Positions 1 through 8,022 of a stretch of DNA of 49,539 bases are shown piece after piece (position 1 is the first letter of the stretch; each line of letters starts with the position of its first letter). The notes under the pieces are model-generated. The model was given only the letters and a program-made list of their open reading frames with translations, did no database searches and had not been told where the DNA came from. Source of the stretch: a virus; IMG/VR virus record IMGVR_UViG_3300025168_000134, positions 1 to 49,539 of that record, one strand, 5' to 3'. Made by a program: the position numbers and the translations under genes.

Positions 1-395
1 TATCTAAGGCTTCAGGTATTAAAGGAGAAAAAGGAGATACAGGAACAGGAGCACCGGTTTCTTTAAGTAAAACATTTACTTTACAAGAACCAACAGCTTC
101 CGATAATATCACAATATTTAGAACAGAAGTCGACATTACAGTTCAAGAAGTTATTGCTGTAAGTACGGGAACAAATACACCTAGTACAACCTATACACTT
201 AGACATGGTTTGGATAGAAGTACAACTGGAAATCTTTTAGTTGTTAGTGCAGTAACAACAAGTACAACAACTGGTGATGTTGCAACATTAAGTGATGAAA
301 CTATTCCAGCTAATAGTTTCATATGGTTACAAACAACTGCTGCAAGTGGTGATGATGTTTATTTAAGTGTTGACATAAGATATACGGAAGATTAA
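1..395 (+). CDS. Tail fibre protein, C-terminal part (5' truncated)
   Basis: The frame is open from the left edge of the window and stops at 393-395, so only the last ~130 residues are seen. The visible part begins with collagen-like G-X-Y triplets (GIKGEKGDTGTG). A threonine- and serine-rich, beta-strand-type segment ending VDIRYTED follows. Short collagen-like stalks followed by a beta-rich tip are usual in phage tail fibres, so a fibre or adhesin role is inferred. It lies just upstream of the duplicated adhesin-like cassette. The true start is outside the window. Confidence 0.7.
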   Translation, partial: SKASGIKGEKGDTGTGAPVSLSKTFTLQEPTASDNITIFRTEVDITVQEVIAVSTGTNTPSTTYTLRHGLDRSTTGNLLVVSAVTTSTTTGDVATLSDETIPANSFIWLQTTAASGDDVYLSVDIRYTED

Positions 396-414
396 TAAAT
401 AAGATAAATAAGAT

Positions 415-696
415 ATGATAACGATTATACGAAAAGTAGAATTAGGAGAAAACAACGAAACTATAACTACTGATGTCGGTTATACTACGGATAAAAGTTT
501 AATTGATAGTATAAATGAAAACTATGATTCTAGTTTAGGTAAGTTTTTTGGTGAAAACCTAACTAAATTAGATAATAATGTTGTTAGTATATCTGATTTT
601 TTTAATGTAACTAGTTTTGTACATAGAGCTACTACAAAAGTAAGCAATCTTGAAGGATTAGACCTTTTAGAGATAACTAACGTAAACCAACTTTAA
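415..696 (+). CDS. Small protein, copy A of a duplicated cassette
   Basis: A 93-residue protein of no recognised family. It is clearly paralogous to the 94-residue protein at 1373-1657: both contain the pattern YTT-(D/N)-(K/E)-x-(L/V)-I-x-(S/D)-I-N, then YD-x-(S/T)-LGKF, E-N-x-TKL, and a C-terminal N-(V/I)-NQL. No signal peptide, membrane segment or catalytic motif is visible. It is followed after one base by a beta-rich surface-type protein, and the same gene pair is repeated immediately downstream. It may therefore be a partner, chaperone or base for the adhesin-like protein next to it (inference). Confidence 0.8.
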   Translation: MITIIRKVELGENNETITTDVGYTTDKSLIDSINENYDSSLGKFFGENLTKLDNNVVSISDFFNVTSFVHRATTKVSNLEGLDLLEITNVNQL

Positions 697-697
697 T

Positions 698-1366
698 ATG
701 GCAATAGTAGTAGGACAAAAATCAACAGATGTAAATAATCCTGGAAGTTCAGTAGTAACACATAATCATACCCAAGATGTAGGAGCTAATGGATTTTTAG
801 TTGTTTGTATAAATCATGATGCTAATCCATCTATTCAAAGTATTAAGTATAATGGTGTGTTGATGACATCAAGATTATATTACAGTTCAAGTGAATTTAC
901 ATCAAAGTGGGGATTTTGGGTATTAGATAATCCAGCAACCGGGTCAAACGAAGTTAGGGTAGATTTTAATGTAAACGTTAACCAATCGGTTTGTATGCAA
1001 GTATTTTCTTTTACAGGAGCATCTTCTAGTAATGGAGTTGTAGGAAATAATGATGGTGCGGCAAGACCCCATTCAAGAAATAGAACAGGAGTAACTGCCG
1101 GTTCAAGAATGATTTTAATGTCTACTTCTAGTGCATCTCCCGGAACCGTAAACAATACAATAGATGGTGTAGTAATATTTAAGAAAAATGTTACGAATGG
1201 TGCTAGAAGATTAAGTGCTGGTGTTTCAAATAGTGTTCTTCCAGCAGGAACAATAAACGCAACGGCCACAACTAATGCAAACTGGAAAAGACTTACTAAT
1301 CAAACATTAGAAATAAAAGCATATGTTGCACCATCTAGTTCAAGAAGACGAATAATAATTTGCTAA
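698..1366 (+). CDS. Beta-rich surface or fibre-associated protein ending SSSRRRIIIC, copy A
   Basis: A 222-residue protein with alternating short strands and many Gly, Ser, Thr and Asn residues. The order NGFLVVCIN, then SIKYNGVLMT, then WGFWVLDNPATGSNEVRVDF looks like a beta-sandwich of the type seen in phage and bacterial surface adhesins. This is inferred from the pattern only. The protein ends in a striking SSSRRRIIIC tail that is repeated exactly (SSRRRIIIC) in its paralog at 1659-2348, although the bodies of the two proteins have diverged. It has no signal peptide. It sits next to fibre genes and is probably part of the virion. Confidence 0.75.
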   Translation: MAIVVGQKSTDVNNPGSSVVTHNHTQDVGANGFLVVCINHDANPSIQSIKYNGVLMTSRLYYSSSEFTSKWGFWVLDNPATGSNEVRVDFNVNVNQSVCMQVFSFTGASSSNGVVGNNDGAARPHSRNRTGVTAGSRMILMSTSSASPGTVNNTIDGVVIFKKNVTNGARRLSAGVSNSVLPAGTINATATTNANWKRLTNQTLEIKAYVAPSSSRRRIIIC

Positions 1367-1374
1367 GATAAAAT
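1336..1374 (+). repeat. 39-bp direct repeat, copy 1 (3' end of adhesin gene)
   Basis: A 39-nt segment covering the SSRRRIIIC codons, the stop codon and the following TAAGATAAAAT. It recurs at 2318-2356 with a single C/T difference. Identity extends past the stop codon, so shared ancestry or recombination of the whole cassette end explains it better than protein selection alone. Confidence 0.85.
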
Positions 1375-1657
1375 GGAAAACTATACAATAATAAATAAAA
1401 TACAATTAGAAGGTAATACTCTTTTATATACGGAAATTGCATATACTACTAATGAAGAAGTCATCACTGATATAAATATTCAGTATGATGAAACGCTCGG
1501 TAAATTTATGGCCGAAAATAGAACAAAATTAGAAAATGAAAATATTACGATAGATACTTTTTTTGATTCTACCCTTTTTGTTTACCTTGCTCGAACAGAA
1601 GTAAATACTTTAGAAGGAATTGAATTGAAAGAAGTATTTAATATAAATCAATTATAA
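1373..1657 (+). CDS. Small protein, copy B of a duplicated cassette
   Basis: A 94-residue paralog of the protein at 415-696, with the same layout: an N-terminal strand (YTIINKIQLEGN), YTTNEEVITDIN, then YDETLGKF and a C-terminal NINQL. The family is not recognised. The start ATG sits inside the tail of the 39-bp repeat, six bases after the previous stop. The two copies differ at many positions, so the duplication is old or the copies are diversifying. Confidence 0.8.
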   Translation: MENYTIINKIQLEGNTLLYTEIAYTTNEEVITDINIQYDETLGKFMAENRTKLENENITIDTFFDSTLFVYLARTEVNTLEGIELKEVFNINQL

Positions 1658-1658
1658 T

Positions 1659-2348
1659 ATGGCAGCACCTACTATTGGTTATACAAAAGCAACCAATCCT
1701 ACTAGTAATGGAACATCAATAGATATACCTAGTGTTTCGGTAAATAGTGGGAATGATAGAATATTAGTTTTATTTCTTACTACACCCAAACCTAGTGGAA
1801 ATGTAAATGGAACACATAATGCAGTTACTTACGGTGGTCAAACAATGACAAACCATTCTAATATAACAAGAGCTGGAGGTCTTTCATCAAGAATGTCATG
1901 TTGGTATATAGTAAATCCTACTTCAACACAAGCTACAGCAACAATAACTTTTGGTGGTACCGGACTTTTTGGTTCTATTTCTTGTTATTTTCAAGCATTT
2001 ACCAATTGTGGTGGTTTGGGACAAAAAGCACTTTCTGGAGGTGCTACATCACCAAGAACGGGTACCTTAACAGTTGAACAAGATAGTTTAATAGTAACAA
2101 CATCAACTTCTGGAGCTTTAATTTTAACTATGCAAATACCAGATGGAACAAACAAGTCCTTTGTAACACATAATACTGGTAAGCAAGTAGGTATTGCCTT
2201 TTCAGAAAGTACTAATCCAACTACGGGTTTTAATGCCGGAACCATAAGTCTCAGAACTACAGCGGCAAATAGTGTTAGTCTTGATAGATTTGAAATAAAA
2301 GGTCTTGGTGGAAGTGGTAGTTCAAGAAGACGAATAATAATTTGTTAA
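1659..2348 (+). CDS. Beta-rich surface or fibre-associated protein ending SSRRRIIIC, copy B
   Basis: A 229-residue protein with the same architecture as 698-1366: N-terminal Gly/Ser/Thr-rich strands, NAVTYGGQTMTNH (matching SIKYNGVLMTS of copy A), MSCWYIVNP, and a C-terminal EIKGLGGSGSSRRRIIIC. The bodies of A and B align only loosely while the last nine residues are identical. That suggests variable receptor-facing bodies on a fixed C-terminal tag (inference). It is the last gene of the cassette; a 54-bp gap follows. Confidence 0.75.
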   Translation: MAAPTIGYTKATNPTSNGTSIDIPSVSVNSGNDRILVLFLTTPKPSGNVNGTHNAVTYGGQTMTNHSNITRAGGLSSRMSCWYIVNPTSTQATATITFGGTGLFGSISCYFQAFTNCGGLGQKALSGGATSPRTGTLTVEQDSLIVTTSTSGALILTMQIPDGTNKSFVTHNTGKQVGIAFSESTNPTTGFNAGTISLRTTAANSVSLDRFEIKGLGGSGSSRRRIIIC

Positions 2349-2356
2349 GATAAAAT
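2318..2356 (+). repeat. 39-bp direct repeat, copy 2
   Basis: Second copy of the repeat at 1336-1374. It differs at one base (TTTGTTAAG instead of TTTGCTAAG) and ends 8 bp past the stop codon of copy B. Confidence 0.85.
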
Positions 2357-2402
2357 ATTTCACATTTAATTCACATTTAATTAATATATAAAATTTTTAA
2401 AA

Positions 2403-2942
2403 ATGATAAACATAGAAGACATTTCCCCTTTAACAGTACTACAATGGATAAAAGGAGATAAAGAAGGTCAAATTGAAATTGTAGATACTATTGAAACTGC
2501 CGAAGATTTTGTTTGGATAAATTTCGTAGGTGGAGGAAGAATCAACGGACATGTTGTTAACGAAATGATGATTCATTCCGGAATTGCTGATGAAAAAGAT
2601 TTAGAAAAACAAAATCTTAAAAAACACGCAGACGATGGTGGTTTACCTGATGCACCTTATCAATTATCAACACCACCTCCGGTTGCACAAAAAGTAGAAC
2701 CTAAAAATGAGTTCGGGTTTGATATTTTAGATAAAGCAAAAAGAGATTCTAGAATGCAATTAGATATTGCTGTTGATTTCGATTTTATTTCAGAAGATAA
2801 ATTAAAAATGTTGATAGAATTATATGGCAGTGAATTATTAGATTCAGTCAGAGACTATATAAGAAATCAAATTACAGAAAAACATATCAATAATTGTATA
2901 GATAAAATAGTAGAAGAAAAGTTTTCAAATATTGAATATTAA
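2403..2942 (+). CDS. Unrecognised 179-aa protein
   Basis: No family is recognised. The N-terminal ~65 residues look like a small alpha/beta unit (EGQIEIVDTIETAEDFVWINFVG). A Pro-rich linker follows around residues 80-100 (DAPYQLSTPPPVA). A charged helical C-terminal half (residues ~105-179) begins FGFDILDKAKRDSR. The gene lies between the fibre cassette and the baseplate module and starts a run of four small genes reaching 4435. T4-like phages often keep baseplate and tail assembly helpers in such places, but the sequence does not prove that role. Upstream, 2360-2390 holds two copies of TCACATTTAAT and no GATTAAATA motif. Confidence 0.75.
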   Translation: MINIEDISPLTVLQWIKGDKEGQIEIVDTIETAEDFVWINFVGGGRINGHVVNEMMIHSGIADEKDLEKQNLKKHADDGGLPDAPYQLSTPPPVAQKVEPKNEFGFDILDKAKRDSRMQLDIAVDFDFISEDKLKMLIELYGSELLDSVRDYIRNQITEKHINNCIDKIVEEKFSNIEY

Positions 2943-2976
2943 GACGCAGTAAATATCATATATTAAAATTTAAAGT

Positions 2977-3249
2977 ATGCAAATCACTAGAGAACAAAGA
3001 AAATCATTTGTAAAGAATGCAAAGAAACAAGTCAAAAAAGGATTGATGACCAACGCAGAATTTCAAGAAATCAAAAAGCAAATGGCTGAATTAGGAAAAG
3101 AACAACACGAAAATCTACAACAACAACTAAAAGAAAATAATGGGGTTTCTAGCATTTCTAGTCAAAATACACATTCGGTAGATATCGAAGACGAAATAGA
3201 TATTGATGCTGAATTGGCGGAAGAAGACTTTACACCAGACGATTTATAA
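2977..3249 (+). CDS. Unrecognised small charged helical protein
   Basis: A 90-residue, highly charged protein. The basic N-terminal half (TREQRKSFVKNAKKQVKKG) is followed by a Gln/Glu-rich helix and a strongly acidic C-terminus (DIEDEIDIDAELAEEDF). It could be an assembly helper or scaffold-like protein, but no family is recognised. Its stop codon overlaps the next start (TAATG at 3247-3251), so the two genes are probably translationally coupled. Confidence 0.7.
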   Translation: MQITREQRKSFVKNAKKQVKKGLMTNAEFQEIKKQMAELGKEQHENLQQQLKENNGVSSISSQNTHSVDIEDEIDIDAELAEEDFTPDDL

Positions 3250-3683
3250 TGAATAATTTTTTTATAATTCATACAAAAGAACACACAGGATTCAAGGATT
3301 TTATTAAAAAGAAACCGGGTAGCATTACAGTATCCTATGTTGACATATTAAATCAACAAGAAAAATACTTACTATTCGGAGAAAGTAAAAATAATTCAGT
3401 TTTGAGTTGTGAACTATTTAATAAATTATACGATTCTATAACAAACCTACATAATCTAAAGTATCATACTATATTTTATTATACAGATACTTTAGATTCT
3501 GTTATTCTTGAAAACTTTATAGGAACTATCGAAAGTTATAGAAAAAAGTTACAAGTAGTAATGGAAATTCAAATATGCGACTTAGATGAACCTACTGAAA
3601 TAAATACAGAATGCCTAAATCAAATAACAACGATAAAAAATATAAACCAAGTAAACAAGGAATATATTCTTCAGATATTCTAA
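3249..3683 (+). CDS. Unrecognised 144-aa protein
   Basis: A cytosolic-looking mixed alpha/beta protein without signal peptide or membrane segment. It starts at the base shared with the preceding stop codon (TAATG). No catalytic motif is recognised. Its last 73 bases overlap the start of the next gene in another frame. That overlap is long for this tightly packed but usually 1-8-nt-overlapping genome. Confidence 0.7.
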   Translation: MNNFFIIHTKEHTGFKDFIKKKPGSITVSYVDILNQQEKYLLFGESKNNSVLSCELFNKLYDSITNLHNLKYHTIFYYTDTLDSVILENFIGTIESYRKKLQVVMEIQICDLDEPTEINTECLNQITTIKNINQVNKEYILQIF

Positions 3684-4435
3684 GAGATAAAGTTTACAAA
3701 AAAGGTGATACGGTTTATTTTTTACTTTTTTCATACAACAATCCGGATACAATAAAAGCCTTTTCTGGCGAAATCCTACGACACAAAACAAACGCTGACC
3801 ATACTGTAGAATATGCAATTAGAATAAAGAATGCATTCGAAAAAAGAGAAATGCTTAAAGATTTCTTTCATAACAATTGGTTCAAAACAGCAATCAAATC
3901 ACACGACATTCAAGATTCAGTATTAAACGAAGGAGTTAAAATGTTTTCATTCGTTGATTCCGAATTAGTACAAGAAATCGAAAACAAAGATTTTAGTTAC
4001 GGAAAATACAAAACATTCTTTAAGAATCAATCAGATAAATTTATTTTTTGGGTAAACGAAGCATTTGTTTTTGATAGACATTATGATTCTATGACTTATC
4101 TTAGTAAATTAAACTTTATGTCAACTTGTAAGTGCTTAAAACAACTACACGATATTGTAGTATCAAAACACAATGTTCAAAGTGCAAGTAAAATATATAC
4201 AAATTCTACACAAAAATTTATTCAAGACAATAAGCCTATGATACTAAAAATCATAGATGACATGGGTCCCGAATACGAACATTACAAGAAAACAAATAAA
4301 ACTATTTATGATTTTTTTGATGACTATATTTTAGGTAGACCAGCAAGAAGAATTGAATTTAGTAAAAGTAGAAAGAAAAATGTTTTGTATTATACAAATC
4401 GAGACCTATACAGAGAAAAGGAAAACCGAGATTGA
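3611..4435 (+). CDS. Unrecognised 274-aa protein
   Basis: The first ATG of this frame is at 3611 and makes a 73-nt overlap with the gene before it. The next in-frame ATG would remove about 80 residues that look genuinely coding (KGDTVYFLLFSYNNPDT, then AFSGEIL), so the upstream start is kept. The N-terminus is basic (MPKSNNNDKKYKPSKQ). A beta-type domain follows, and the C-terminal half is mostly helical and ends in a basic tail. No family is recognised. Its place directly before the baseplate module suggests a tail-assembly link, by position only. Confidence 0.7.
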   Translation: MPKSNNNDKKYKPSKQGIYSSDILRDKVYKKGDTVYFLLFSYNNPDTIKAFSGEILRHKTNADHTVEYAIRIKNAFEKREMLKDFFHNNWFKTAIKSHDIQDSVLNEGVKMFSFVDSELVQEIENKDFSYGKYKTFFKNQSDKFIFWVNEAFVFDRHYDSMTYLSKLNFMSTCKCLKQLHDIVVSKHNVQSASKIYTNSTQKFIQDNKPMILKIIDDMGPEYEHYKKTNKTIYDFFDDYILGRPARRIEFSKSRKKNVLYYTNRDLYREKENRD

Positions 4436-4450
4436 CCTAATTTACGAAAA

Positions 4451-4459
4451 GATTAAATA
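4451..4459 (+). promoter_or_regulatory. GATTAAATA candidate late promoter
   Basis: Exact GATTAAATA, ending 19 nt before the ATG of the gene at 4479. It is the first of ten exact copies in the window. It resembles the T4 late promoter box TATAAATA, and this spacing would give a leader of about 13 nt. Confidence 0.6.
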
Positions 4460-4478
4460 ATATAAATCTTAGGTCTTT

Positions 4479-6041
4479 ATGAGTGCAGGAGAAACGCCAA
4501 AAAGTGAAGTAACGAATTATATTGAAAGTACAATAGGTAGCTCAACAAAAATAAATCTACCAGAAGGTCCGAAATATAAAGAAAATGGTGAAAAAGATGG
4601 AAATTCTAAATTTGCACCATTAGAAGGAAAGCAATCTATGTTGCATTCTCTTTCTGTTCTTCATTACAATGATTTTTTTGAACAGGGTCCTGGAATGGCG
4701 GTTGACAATTTTAATGTAAAAGAAAGTAGATATTTCAGTGGTAATCGAGCTAAAGGATATAGAAATCCAACCGGTTCTAATATCGTTTCAACCTTTGACG
4801 AAACGATAGTAACACATGCTATGGGATATAAATGGGGTGACTTTTTATTTGTAGATGACTACGGAAAAGTACCTAATAACCACTTAATTACTCTTAGAAG
4901 GTTTCCTCAACCAAGTAACGATAACTTACTTAATAATTTACAAAATCCAAATAGAGATGTTTCTAGATTATTAACTTATTTAGATGGTGAATCAAATACA
5001 TTCGATTCAATTTTTTCTTTCAGTGCCGGTTTTAATTGGAAAGAATTTAAAAGTGAAATTCAAACAATGGAAAAAGCGAAAACTGGATGGGGTGGAATGG
5101 ATATGTTAGGATATGCCGACACTAAAGGTGGATTTGCAAAAGAAAAATTACAAGGTAAAGCCAAAACTGATTTTGACCCATATACTGCACACGCTAATAA
5201 TTATACTTTTGGACCAATAGATGTTATTGATTCAATAATGACTAGGGATAAAGGTGTAAACTTTACACAAGATATAACTTTAAAATTTAGATATGCAGTA
5301 AAATCATACGATGGTATATCTACAAAAGTTGCCTTTTTAGATATCATAGGTAACATGTTAAATATGGTTACAAATAAAGCACCTTTTTGGGGAGGAGCTG
5401 TTAGATTTACCGGAGGGGGTGGACACTCAGGACCAATGGGAGACCCTAAAAAGTTGAAAAACGGAGATGTTGATGGATTCTTAAAATCTTTTATAGGAGA
5501 TATTACAGATAAAATTTCTGAACCTTTTAAGGGAGGATTAATGAAAGGTATAAAAACTCTGGCAGGAAATGCAGCGGCAGCAATGTTAGGTGGAGGATTA
5601 GACACATTAGGTAGACCCGAAATGTTTTCTTTACATTCGCTGTTAACAGCAAATCCAACTGGTGAATGGCACATAACCGTAGGAAATCCTTTCAATCCAA
5701 CTATGATGTACGGAAATCTAATTTGTTCAGATGCATCTTTCAGTATGGAAGGACCATTTACTGCAGACGATGTTCCTAGTTTTGTAAACTTAGAAGTCAA
5801 ATTAAAACATGCAATGCCTAGAGATAAATATGGTATTCAAAGAATGTTTAATTTTGGAGGTAGTAGATTTTATGGTAGTAATACTGATTTTGAAAACAAA
5901 TCCTATTACCGAAATAGAGGGGGTAGTAAAGGAAAAGGAGGCGGAAGCAATCTTGCAGCAAAAGTAACAGATAGTAGCATAGATTTTTTAACAGGCAGTA
6001 GTAGATATCAAAGCAACGAACCAAGTAAAGCATCAGCATAA
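4479..6041 (+). CDS. Virion protein, probable baseplate/tube-initiator-like
   Basis: A 520-residue protein that opens the baseplate operon behind a GATTAAATA motif. Glycine-rich stretches occupy the middle (GGAVRFTGGGGHSGP). A C-terminal domain around residues 385-470 carries GEWHITVGNPFNP, then YGNLICSD, and DVPSFVNLEVKLKHAMPRDKYGI. That C-terminal pattern (an IGNP-type strand, a 'gNlic' strand, a long beta hairpin and then a basic helix) resembles tail-tube-fold initiator proteins such as T4 gp48/gp54. This is my pattern judgement, not a database match. It ends in a Gly/Ser/Lys-rich tail. The stop overlaps the next start (TAATG). Confidence 0.75.
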   Translation: MSAGETPKSEVTNYIESTIGSSTKINLPEGPKYKENGEKDGNSKFAPLEGKQSMLHSLSVLHYNDFFEQGPGMAVDNFNVKESRYFSGNRAKGYRNPTGSNIVSTFDETIVTHAMGYKWGDFLFVDDYGKVPNNHLITLRRFPQPSNDNLLNNLQNPNRDVSRLLTYLDGESNTFDSIFSFSAGFNWKEFKSEIQTMEKAKTGWGGMDMLGYADTKGGFAKEKLQGKAKTDFDPYTAHANNYTFGPIDVIDSIMTRDKGVNFTQDITLKFRYAVKSYDGISTKVAFLDIIGNMLNMVTNKAPFWGGAVRFTGGGGHSGPMGDPKKLKNGDVDGFLKSFIGDITDKISEPFKGGLMKGIKTLAGNAAAAMLGGGLDTLGRPEMFSLHSLLTANPTGEWHITVGNPFNPTMMYGNLICSDASFSMEGPFTADDVPSFVNLEVKLKHAMPRDKYGIQRMFNFGGSRFYGSNTDFENKSYYRNRGGSKGKGGGSNLAAKVTDSSIDFLTGSSRYQSNEPSKASA

Positions 6042-6544
6042 TGGAAAATTTAAAAAGTAAAATAACAATAGTTAAAGACAAAACAACAAGTACTGTTGAT
6101 TTTGCAGAACCAACATATGTTCCAAATTACGAAAGTGAGCATTTTCTTGTTAAGAAATTGATAAGAGTTTCTGAAGAATATGACCGTAGAGTTGATTTAA
6201 TATCCTTAGCGGTATATAATTCTGATGACTATGCAGATATAATTTTAAAATGTAATGAAATATCGGACCCTTTGAGTATAAGAACGGGCGATGTTATACT
6301 TATTCCAGAATTAAATGGTGCCAAGAAATTTTACAAGAATCCGAATAAAGAATCTAAGGAATCTACACAAAAATACATTGATTCTACTAAGAAAAGTAAA
6401 GTAGATACTAAACGTTTAGAAACGCTTGCAAAAATTAGTAGTAGTGTTAAAAACGGTTCGAAAGTAAATGTAAAACCTAATGAACTTAAACCGGGAGAAT
6501 CTAATATTGAAATAAATAAAGAAACTAACAGTATTAGTGTATAA
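6041..6544 (+). CDS. LysM-like baseplate protein (gp53 / tail protein X type)
   Basis: A 167-residue protein. Residues ~55-92 read like a LysM unit: ISLAVYNSDDYADIILKCN, then SIRTGDVILIPEL, where 'GdvI-iP' is the typical LysM end. LysM-like modules occur in T4 gp53, which joins wedges in the baseplate, and in short tail proteins of the P2 gpX type that sit next to the hub. Here the next gene is the hub candidate, which supports this reading. The C-terminal third is Lys/Ser/Asn-rich and probably disordered. Start and stop overlap the neighbours (TAATG on both sides), which indicates coupled expression. Confidence 0.65.
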   Translation: MENLKSKITIVKDKTTSTVDFAEPTYVPNYESEHFLVKKLIRVSEEYDRRVDLISLAVYNSDDYADIILKCNEISDPLSIRTGDVILIPELNGAKKFYKNPNKESKESTQKYIDSTKKSKVDTKRLETLAKISSSVKNGSKVNVKPNELKPGESNIEINKETNSISV

Positions 6545-8019
6545 TGATAACAGGAAGCAAAAATTCAGACATATTGACAATCAAAGAACCGGCTGTTGTT
6601 TTAGAACAAATGGAAGTAGGTAACGTTGAAAGTGAATCACAAACAAACGCGGATAAAGAAAAGTATATGGGGAACAATACCCCACTTATAAAAATCAACG
6701 GGTATGAAATGGATTCTAAATCTATTATCAAATTCAAGATAAATTCTAAAGATTTTGTTCCTACAATAGATTTATCATTTGTAGATACTACTAAGCAATT
6801 TCAAAATGATTTTCCTAAAGATGGTGATTTGATAGAATTGTATATTAGAAGTAGAAATAATACTGCAAAAAAGAAAATAAGAATAAATTTTGATATTCTT
6901 TCTATAAAAGGACAATCATCTAAAGGTAAAAATATTTATACTTTAACAGGCATAATGAAAGTACCTAACTTATTTAGTGAAAAACAACTATCTTTTTTAG
7001 AAGACACTTCGTATAATCATTTATTGTCTGTTTGTGATGAAATAGAATTAGGTTTTGCGTCCAACGAAACACTTACTGATGACACAATGCCTCGTTTCAA
7101 TCCAAACAATACAATAAGAGATTTCATAAAGAAAACCGTAGATTATTGTTACAAAGATGAAACTAGTTTTTTTACTTCTTATATTGACTTATATTATTAC
7201 CTTACATTAGTAAATGTAAATACTCTTTTTTCTATGGATGAATCTTTAGAAGATGGAGTTGCTGATATAATAACAGCAGCAACACAAGATAAAAGTTCGG
7301 ATACAGAAGGTCTTAAAGGTAACGACAATAAAATTATTTTGTCTAATCACGATAATTTTAACAACACAACAAATTTCATAAAAAGATATAGTCTTTTCAA
7401 TAATTCAGGTCAAATATGGATGGCAAATGGATATAAAAGGTACAGTCAATATATGGATATGGATACCTATGAATTTCAATCTTTCTTTGTTGACCCTTTA
7501 ACAACTGAGGGTGCAGAAAAAAACTTAGTTATTTTAAAAGGTAAAGCCGGAGATACTTCATACGAATTACAAAATAAATTTTTATATCAAGGTAGGCAAT
7601 TCAGTACTTTAAATGAGGGAAATTTACACCCAAATTATCATTATGCTAAAATTTTGAATTATCAAAATAACGAAGAATTAAATAAAATGGGACTAAGTAT
7701 AACTTTACAAGATATATCTAGTTCTATATCAAGGTATAAAAGAATTCCGGTTGCAATATACGAAAGGGATAGTGGAGAAATAACAAATGCTGGTATGGCA
7801 TACGGAGATGCTGAAAGAGGAACACAACCAGAAGATGACGGCAATAAAACAAATAGTCAACAAGACTTTGTTGCAAACAGTTTTATTAGTGGTTTTTATG
7901 TTGTTAGGGATTTTTCTATTAATTGGGATAAAAAAGATGGATTTACACAAACAGTTAATCTACTAAGAAGGGAATGGCCAATGCCTTATAGTGCTGGTGT
8001 TGCAAAAAATAAAAATTAA
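6544..8019 (+). CDS. Baseplate hub protein (gp27 / gpD-like)
   Basis: A 491-residue protein. The N-terminal ~130 residues form a strand-rich domain containing 'DLIELYIRSRNN' and 'IRINFDILSI', the layout of the first hub domain that binds the tube-like ring. Residues ~150-220 (SFLEDTSYNHLLSVCDEIELGFASN, then NTIRDFIKKTVDYCYKDETSFF) match the helical 'late-control D' segment typical of gpD/gp27-type hubs. Such proteins form a trimer at the baseplate centre that holds the spike. A LysM-like gene before it and an OB-fold spike gene two genes later support the call. Confidence 0.7.
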   Translation: MITGSKNSDILTIKEPAVVLEQMEVGNVESESQTNADKEKYMGNNTPLIKINGYEMDSKSIIKFKINSKDFVPTIDLSFVDTTKQFQNDFPKDGDLIELYIRSRNNTAKKKIRINFDILSIKGQSSKGKNIYTLTGIMKVPNLFSEKQLSFLEDTSYNHLLSVCDEIELGFASNETLTDDTMPRFNPNNTIRDFIKKTVDYCYKDETSFFTSYIDLYYYLTLVNVNTLFSMDESLEDGVADIITAATQDKSSDTEGLKGNDNKIILSNHDNFNNTTNFIKRYSLFNNSGQIWMANGYKRYSQYMDMDTYEFQSFFVDPLTTEGAEKNLVILKGKAGDTSYELQNKFLYQGRQFSTLNEGNLHPNYHYAKILNYQNNEELNKMGLSITLQDISSSISRYKRIPVAIYERDSGEITNAGMAYGDAERGTQPEDDGNKTNSQQDFVANSFISGFYVVRDFSINWDKKDGFTQTVNLLRREWPMPYSAGVAKNKN

Positions 8020-8022
8020 AAG

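Noticed and set aside
880-1269. Long reverse-strand open frame inside the copy-A adhesin gene, and similar reverse frames at 5201-5800, 10153-10596, 19691-20131 and 44632-45093
   Set aside because: They lie wholly or mostly opposite well-supported + strand genes, their sequences look like back-translations of Ser/Thr/Asn-rich proteins, and none has a promoter or recognisable domain.
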